From: an uncultured Clostridia bacterium
GTDB lineage: Bacteria > Bacillota > Clostridia > TANB77 > CAG-508
Direction: 5' to 3'
Assembly: GCA_934167685.1 (NCBI GenBank)
Contig: CAKPLQ010000041.1
Coordinates: 1-11,231, forward strand
DNA length: 11,231 nucleotides
The notes under the pieces: generated by a model
Database searches by the model: none
The model's input: only the letters and a program-made list of their open reading frames with translations
What the model was told of the DNA's origin: nothing
Part shown: piece by piece, positions 6,589 through 11,231 of the stretch
Numbering within the stretch: position 1 is the first letter of the stretch
Layout: each line of letters begins with the position of its first letter
Program-made: the position numbers and the translations under genes

Positions 6589-8541
6589 TTTATATTTTAT
6601 AACCAATTTATTAAATTTTGAATTTATATAGTTTTCTAATTTTGTCATAAATTCATTTGACTGAATTTCCTTTTTAGCTACCATATCTAAGCCTTTTTCC
6701 CAACTAGCTGTAAGTTTAGGATTCAACATATCTGGCATCGCATAATTTACCACATCATATATTACCTCTCCTTTTTTGGTTGGAGTAACTATTTGTGTTT
6801 TAGAATTTATCGCAATATATTGTATTCTTTCTAATTTTTTTATTATTTCACCTCTTGTTGCACTTGTGCCAATTCCTGCACCTTTTATTTGCTCTCTTAA
6901 TTCTTCTTCTTCGATTAATTTTCCCGCATTTTCCATAGCTAAAATTATAGAACCAGAATTATATCTTGATGGAGGTGATGTTTCCGCATCTTTTATTTCA
7001 TAATTTTTAGTTTCAACTTCTTGACCTTTTTTTAATTGCTTTAAAACTTCTAAATTATTCTCGTCTTTTTCTGTTTCACTTTCCACAGTTTGTTCGTTTT
7101 CTGTGGATTGCTTATTTTTATTTTTAGGTTTTAATACTTCTAAATATCCTTGATTTATGCATATTTTTCCACTCGCATTAAATGTTTCATTTTCTACACT
7201 TACTGTTAGGTTAACTTTGCTAAACTCTGCTGGTGGGTAGAATATAGCTATAAATCTTTTTACTATTGTATTATAAACTTTCTTATGTAGCTCTGGCAAT
7301 TTATCATAGTTTTCGTATCCTTGACCAGTTGGTATTATTGCATAATGGTCTGTTATTTTACTGTCATTGACATATTTTGTTTTTACTAAATTAGTTGAGT
7401 ATTTTTCACTTACCATCTTATTTAATAACCTTTGAACTTCTTCATCTTTGTATCCTTTTATTAGCCCATTTAAGTTCTTTGAAATTTCTTTGGCTACCGC
7501 AGTTGAAAGTACTCTAGCATCTGTTCTAGGATATGTTACTAATTTTTTTTCATATAAATTTTGAATAATCTCTAATGTTTCATCTGGTTTTATTTTAAAC
7601 CTTTTGGTACATTCATTCTGTACTTCAGCTAAATTAAACAATAACGGAGCATTTTCCTTTTGCTTTGATTTTTTTAATTCTGTTATTACTGCTTTTTTTC
7701 CAGTTAAACTTTTTATAAATTCTTTGGCATCTTCTTCTTTTTTGAATCCACTCTCATTATATAGTTTATTGCTTTCAAACATTTGTGATTTTTCGTTTAC
7801 TTTCCATTCTGCTTTAAATGCCCCATTTTCATTTCCAAATTCTCCTATTATTTTATAATATTTGGTTTTTACGAAGTTTCGAATTTCTCGTTCTCTTGAT
7901 ACTACCATCCCAAGCACACATGTCATTACTCTACCAATAGAGATTGATGCTTTTTCTTCATTTATTTCTTTTGCTACTTTTCTACCATAAATTATTGATA
8001 ACAATCTTGAAAAATTAATTCCTATTAAATAATCTTCTTTTGCTCTCAAATACGCAGAATCTGATAAACTATCATATTCGCTTTCGTCTTTAGCTTCTCT
8101 TATTCCTCTTCTAATTTCTTCTTCTGTTTGTGAATCTATCCATACTCTTTTTATTTTGGCCTTTGGATTCGGTTTTGCCATCATAAATACGAGTCTTTGT
8201 ATATATTCTCCTTCTCGTCCAGAGTCGCCTGCATTATATATTTCTTCTACATCTTCTCTTTGTAATAAACTCTTTACAATATTAAACTGATTTTGTACTG
8301 CTGGAATAATTTCGTATTTCCACTCATGTGGTATAAATGGCAGTGTGTCTAATCTCCAAAACTTTAATTTCTCATCATATACTTCAGGATAACTCATTGT
8401 TACTAAATGCCCCACACACCATGTTATAATCCAGTCATCTGATTCAATATAACCGTTTTTTCTATTGCTATTTATTTTTAATACTTTTGCAAATTCCATT
8501 GCTACAGATGGCTTTTCTGTTATGATTAATTTTTTTGGCAT
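6586..8541 (-). CDS. topB: DNA topoisomerase III (type IA)
   Basis: A 651-residue type IA topoisomerase, a family known mainly for decatenating replication and recombination intermediates and for acting on single-stranded or R-looped DNA. The TOPRIM domain starts with LIITEKPSVA (E9). Its acidic motif reads AGDSGREGE, with D106, E110 and E112. The usual second aspartate is G108, a variant I recall from other bacterial TopB proteins. The catalytic tyrosine is Y337, followed by R339, in LVTYPRTDAR. Other landmarks are ISIGRVMTCVLG (199-210), DHYAIIPT (398-405), SPPSRYNSGSII (522-533) and GIGTSATRGEII (556-567). A charged, Lys/Glu/Asn-rich insert sits around residues 472-496. The protein ends without a cysteine zinc-binding tail, so it resembles the short E. 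coli length (653) rather than the longer B. subtilis form. The ATG start has an AAAGGAG site 9 nt upstream and a strong promoter (8573-8601). It leads the topB-mfd-methyltransferase unit. Confidence 0.95.
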   Translation of the reverse strand: MPKKLIITEKPSVAMEFAKVLKINSNRKNGYIESDDWIITWCVGHLVTMSYPEVYDEKLKFWRLDTLPFIPHEWKYEIIPAVQNQFNIVKSLLQREDVEEIYNAGDSGREGEYIQRLVFMMAKPNPKAKIKRVWIDSQTEEEIRRGIREAKDESEYDSLSDSAYLRAKEDYLIGINFSRLLSIIYGRKVAKEINEEKASISIGRVMTCVLGMVVSREREIRNFVKTKYYKIIGEFGNENGAFKAEWKVNEKSQMFESNKLYNESGFKKEEDAKEFIKSLTGKKAVITELKKSKQKENAPLLFNLAEVQNECTKRFKIKPDETLEIIQNLYEKKLVTYPRTDARVLSTAVAKEISKNLNGLIKGYKDEEVQRLLNKMVSEKYSTNLVKTKYVNDSKITDHYAIIPTGQGYENYDKLPELHKKVYNTIVKRFIAIFYPPAEFSKVNLTVSVENETFNASGKICINQGYLEVLKPKNKNKQSTENEQTVESETEKDENNLEVLKQLKKGQEVETKNYEIKDAETSPPSRYNSGSIILAMENAGKLIEEEELREQIKGAGIGTSATRGEIIKKLERIQYIAINSKTQIVTPTKKGEVIYDVVNYAMPDMLNPKLTASWEKGLDMVAKKEIQSNEFMTKLENYINSKFNKLVIKYK

Positions 8542-8572
8542 TTAGTCTTTCTCCTTTTTCTAATTTTTATAT

Positions 8573-8601
8573 ATTTTATATTTTTTGACCATATTTGTCA
8601 A
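8573..8601 (-). promoter_or_regulatory. Strong sigma-A-type promoter for the topB-mfd unit
   Basis: On the minus strand a perfect -35 box TTGACA (8601-8596) is separated by exactly 17 bp from a -10 box TAAAAT (8578-8573, 5/6 match). The start site would be near 8566, giving a leader of about 25 nt with the AAAGGAG ribosome binding site. The -35 box begins only three bases after the T-tract of the leuS terminator, so the two units are separated with almost no spare DNA. Confidence 0.75.
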
Positions 8602-8604
8602 TAC

Positions 8605-8637
8605 AAAAAGAGGAGGCACCTCTAGTAAAACTCCCCC
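8605..8637 (-). terminator. leuS intrinsic terminator
   Basis: Directly after the leuS TAA stop, the minus strand reads AAGGGGGAG, an intervening loop, then CTCCTCTTTTT. The outer arms pair over about 9 bp with two G-U pairs. An alternative short hairpin AGAGG/CCTCT forms inside the same stretch. Both lead into a run of five T residues. The plus strand lacks an equivalent T-tract, so this works in the leuS direction only. Confidence 0.7.
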
Positions 8638-11058
8638 TTATTTTACAACTACATTGTATATTTTATTTTTAACATATATTTCTTTTACAATATTTTTTCC
8701 ATCAAGTTTTCCAGCAATCACTTCATGTACTTTTTCTTTTACTGATGCTTCTTCTTCATCTAATGCTATCATAACTGTAGTTTTTAATTTTCCATTTACT
8801 TGAACTGGAATTTCTATTTCATCATCAATTGTTTTAGCCTCATCATATGTTGGCCATTCATATGTTGCAACTTCTCCTTCAAATCCTGCTAATTGATTTA
8901 ATTCTTCTGTCATATGTGGTGCAAATGGATTTAATAATGTTAAAAATGTTTTGTATTCTGCTCTATTTATACGTTTTAGCTTCGTAAATTCATTTAACAT
9001 TGTCATAAATGTTGATACACATGTATTAAATTTCATTTCTTCTATGTCTTTTGAAACTTTTTTGATTGCTTTATTCATCATTTTTTCAGTTTCTTTAGTA
9101 TATGTATCTCCATCTACTAGCATGTCTTTTAAATTCCATACTCTGTCTAAGAATTTAAAACATCCTCTAATACTATCCATTGACCAGCTTGCTGTTTGGT
9201 CAAATGGACCCATAAACATTTCATATACTCTGAATGTATCTGCTCCAAATTCTTTTATTATATCATCTGGATTTATTACGTTTCCTTTTGATTTTGACAT
9301 TTTTTCTCCGTTTGTTCCTAATATCATTCCATGTGATGTACGTTTTGCATATGGTTCTTTTGTTGGAACTACTCCAATGTCATATAAGAATTTGTGCCAG
9401 AATCTTGAATATAATAAGTGTAGTGTTGTATGTTCCATTCCTCCATTATACCAATCAACTGGTGACCAATATTCTAGTGCTTCTTTTGACGCTAATGCTT
9501 CACTATTATGTGGGTCCATATATCTTAAGAAATACCAAGATGAACCAGCCCATTGTGGCATTGTATCTGTTTCTCTTTTTGCTGGCTTACCACAATGTGG
9601 ACATGTTGTATTTATCCATTCTTCATGTTTTGCTAATGGTGATTCTCCATTTTCTCCTGGTAAGAAGTCTTTTACTTCTGGAAGTTTTAATGGTAAATCT
9701 TTTTCATCCAATGGAACCCATCCACATTCTTTACAATATACCATTGGTATTGGTTCTCCCCAATATCTTTGACGTGAGAATACCCAGTCACGTAATTTGA
9801 AGTTTACTTTCTTTGTTCCTATTTTATTTTCTTCTAGATATTCTATTACTTTCTTTTTAGCATCTGCAACAGATAATCCTGTTAAAAATCCTGAATTTAC
9901 TAATACTCCTGTTTGTGTATCTGTAAATGCTTCTTCTAATTTTTCTTGTTCTTTTCCACTTTCTGGTGCAACTACTTGAATTATTGGTAAATTAAATTTA
10001 CTTGCAAATTCAAAGTCTCTTGTATCATGTGCTGGTACAGCCATTATTGCACCTGTTCCATATGATGATAATACATAATCTGCTACCCAAATAGGAATTT
10101 CTTTATTTGTTAATGGATTGATTGCTTTTATTCCTTTTATTTCTACACCTGTTTTGTCTTTGTTCATTTCACCACGTTCAAAGTCTGATTTTAGTGCAGC
10201 TTTTCTTTGATATTCCTTTACTTCTTCTAAGTTTTCTATTTTGTCAGCATATTCTTCTATTATTTTATGTTCTGGTGCTACTACCATATATGTTGCACCA
10301 AATAATGTGTCTGGTCTTGTTGTATATACTGTTAATGTTTCATCTGTTCCAGCAATTTTAAATTTTACTTCTGCACCTTCGCTACGTCCAATCCAGTTAC
10401 GTTGTTGTGTTTTTATTTTTTCTAGATAATCTACATCATCTAAATCATCTATTAATCTTTGTGCATATTCTGTTATTTTTAACATCCATTGTGATTTTTC
10501 TTTTTGTACTACTGGACTTCCACATCTTTCGCATACACCATTTACAACTTCTTCGTTTGCTAATCCTACTTTACATCCAGTACAGAAGTTTATTGGCATT
10601 GTTGCTTTATATGCTAATCCTTTTTTATATAATTGAATAAATATCCATTGTGTCCATTTATAGTATTCTGGGTCTGTTGTGTCTATTACTCTTGACCAAT
10701 CAAATGAAAATCCTAGTGATTTTAATTGTTCTGTAAAATGTGCGATATTTTTTGCTGTTGTTATTTTAGGATGTACGTTTGTTTTTATTGCATAGTTTTC
10801 TGCTGGTAATCCAAACGCGTCAAATCCTATTGGGAATAAGACATTATAACCTTGCAATCTTCTTTTTCTAGCTATTACATCTAATGCTGTATAACTACGT
10901 GGATGTCCTACGTGCAAACCTTGTCCTGATGGATATGGGAATTCTATTAGTCCATACCATTTCTTTTTATTTGTATAATCATTTTTTGCATTAAATGTTC
11001 CTTCTTTTTCCCATTTTTCTTGCCATTTTTTCTCTACTTCTTTAAAATTATATGCCAT
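8638..11058 (-). CDS. leuS: Leucyl-tRNA synthetase
   Basis: An 806-residue class I aminoacyl-tRNA synthetase that attaches leucine to tRNA-Leu using ATP and edits mischarged products. The Rossmann signature HVGH is at 49-52 in PYPSGQGLHVGHPRS, and KMSKS is at 586-590. The CP1 editing domain has the threonine-rich TTRPDTLFGAT (246-256) and GTGAIMAVPAHDTRDF (334-349), with the conserved editing aspartate D345. Two zinc-binding cysteine sets are visible: C159/C162/C176/C179 and C442/C445/C486/C489. The C-terminal anticodon-binding and small C-terminal domains are present (PFAPHMTEEL, IPVQVNGKLK), so the protein is complete. The start chosen is the ATG of MAYNFKEVEKKW, which has an AGAGAGGAA site about 6 nt upstream. 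The frame stays open 22 codons further upstream, but that stretch covers the promoter and has no family similarity. No T-box riboswitch precedes it, unlike many Firmicutes leuS genes. It is a single-gene unit with its own promoter and terminator. Confidence 0.98.
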   Translation of the reverse strand: MAYNFKEVEKKWQEKWEKEGTFNAKNDYTNKKKWYGLIEFPYPSGQGLHVGHPRSYTALDVIARKRRLQGYNVLFPIGFDAFGLPAENYAIKTNVHPKITTAKNIAHFTEQLKSLGFSFDWSRVIDTTDPEYYKWTQWIFIQLYKKGLAYKATMPINFCTGCKVGLANEEVVNGVCERCGSPVVQKEKSQWMLKITEYAQRLIDDLDDVDYLEKIKTQQRNWIGRSEGAEVKFKIAGTDETLTVYTTRPDTLFGATYMVVAPEHKIIEEYADKIENLEEVKEYQRKAALKSDFERGEMNKDKTGVEIKGIKAINPLTNKEIPIWVADYVLSSYGTGAIMAVPAHDTRDFEFASKFNLPIIQVVAPESGKEQEKLEEAFTDTQTGVLVNSGFLTGLSVADAKKKVIEYLEENKIGTKKVNFKLRDWVFSRQRYWGEPIPMVYCKECGWVPLDEKDLPLKLPEVKDFLPGENGESPLAKHEEWINTTCPHCGKPAKRETDTMPQWAGSSWYFLRYMDPHNSEALASKEALEYWSPVDWYNGGMEHTTLHLLYSRFWHKFLYDIGVVPTKEPYAKRTSHGMILGTNGEKMSKSKGNVINPDDIIKEFGADTFRVYEMFMGPFDQTASWSMDSIRGCFKFLDRVWNLKDMLVDGDTYTKETEKMMNKAIKKVSKDIEEMKFNTCVSTFMTMLNEFTKLKRINRAEYKTFLTLLNPFAPHMTEELNQLAGFEGEVATYEWPTYDEAKTIDDEIEIPVQVNGKLKTTVMIALDEEEASVKEKVHEVIAGKLDGKNIVKEIYVKNKIYNVVVK

Positions 11059-11095
11059 CTTTATTCCTCTCTTCTCTTTTAAATTCAATATCATT

Positions 11096-11124
11096 ATTAT
11101 ACTCGCAAAAAGCCTAAAAGTCAA
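11096..11124 (-). promoter_or_regulatory. leuS promoter, -35 box inside a hairpin
   Basis: On the minus strand a -35 box TTGACT (11124-11119, 5/6 match) is followed after exactly 17 bp by a perfect -10 TATAAT (11101-11096). The start would be near 11089, giving a leader of about 30 nt, too short for a T-box. The -35 box lies at the centre and 3' arm of the inverted repeat at 11111-11137, so a terminator of an upstream gene, or an operator, overlaps this promoter. Confidence 0.65.
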
Positions 11125-11137
11125 TGACTTTTAAGCT
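11107..11137 (-). terminator. Terminator-like inverted repeat upstream of leuS
   Basis: Arms AGCTTAAAAGTCA (11137-11125) and TGACTTTTAGGCT (11123-11111) are complementary over 13 positions with one G-U pair around a single central base. In RNA the loop would open to 3-5 nt. On the minus strand the second arm runs into a five-T tract, fitting an intrinsic terminator for a gene beyond the right edge. Because the leuS -35 box lies in it, the repeat could alternatively be a protein-binding operator. Confidence 0.6.
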
Positions 11138-11231
11138 TCTCTTTTCCAATAAAATGTAGGTTTGTCAAACATATGTCACACTTTTTTGAAAAATATATAC
11201 TTTGAACACTCTATACTGTTAAAAGTGATTC

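Noticed and set aside
8951..9772. A 273-codon open frame on the plus strand
   Set aside because: It is a shadow of leuS on the opposite strand. The minus strand carries clear LeuRS motifs here, and the plus-strand translation is Ser/Phe/Leu-rich with no recognisable domain.
11059..11124. A 22-codon upstream extension of leuS starting at 11124
   Set aside because: The extension overlaps the -10/-35 promoter and hairpin, has no ribosome binding site and does not resemble LeuRS N-termini. MAYNFKEVEKKW at 11058 has a good Shine-Dalgarno.
11176..11229. A 17-codon open frame on the minus strand at the right edge, ending in TGA, possibly the tail of an upstream gene
   Set aside because: It is too short and compositionally plain to separate from chance. 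The terminator-like hairpin at 11107-11137 suggests a gene ends nearby but does not prove this is the frame.
11059..11231. A T-box riboswitch upstream of leuS
   Set aside because: No T-box core sequence or Stem I-like structure is visible, and the predicted leader is only about 30 nt.

Overview
The window is a very AT-rich stretch of bacterial chromosome. It most likely comes from a low-GC member of the Bacillota, probably an anaerobic Clostridia-type lineage. The evidence is the strong A/T preference at third codon positions, purine-rich Shine-Dalgarno sequences in front of every gene, a Firmicutes-style LeuRS and Mfd, and a small protein resembling a clostridial family (DUF6514). All six genes read on the minus strand, so they are transcribed from the right end of the window towards the left. 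There are no mobile elements, CRISPR arrays, tRNAs, rRNAs or phage genes.

In transcription order (right to left): leuS (11058 to 8638) has its own short-leader promoter and an intrinsic terminator directly behind its stop codon. A second strong promoter sits immediately behind that terminator and drives topB (topoisomerase III), mfd (transcription-repair coupling factor) and a SpoU/TrmH-family RNA 2'-O-methyltransferase gene. This group ends at a bidirectional intrinsic terminator near 2246-2276. After a 336-bp gap comes a third unit: a DUF6514-like small protein followed by topA (topoisomerase I). The window edge cuts topA after 523 codons.

The genes are housekeeping functions. LeuRS charges tRNA-Leu, and the methyltransferase modifies rRNA or tRNA. 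TopB and TopA are two type IA topoisomerases that relax or decatenate DNA, and Mfd clears stalled RNA polymerase and recruits repair. Placing topB directly before mfd, with mfd's ribosome binding site overlapping the topB stop codon, links a topoisomerase to transcription-coupled repair in one transcript.

No obviously new protein system is present. The less ordinary observations are non-coding: a possible small RNA on the otherwise unused plus strand (about 2150-2276), a leuS promoter whose -35 box lies inside a terminator-like hairpin with no T-box leader, and a G-U-tolerant inverted repeat upstream of the DUF6514-topA promoter.
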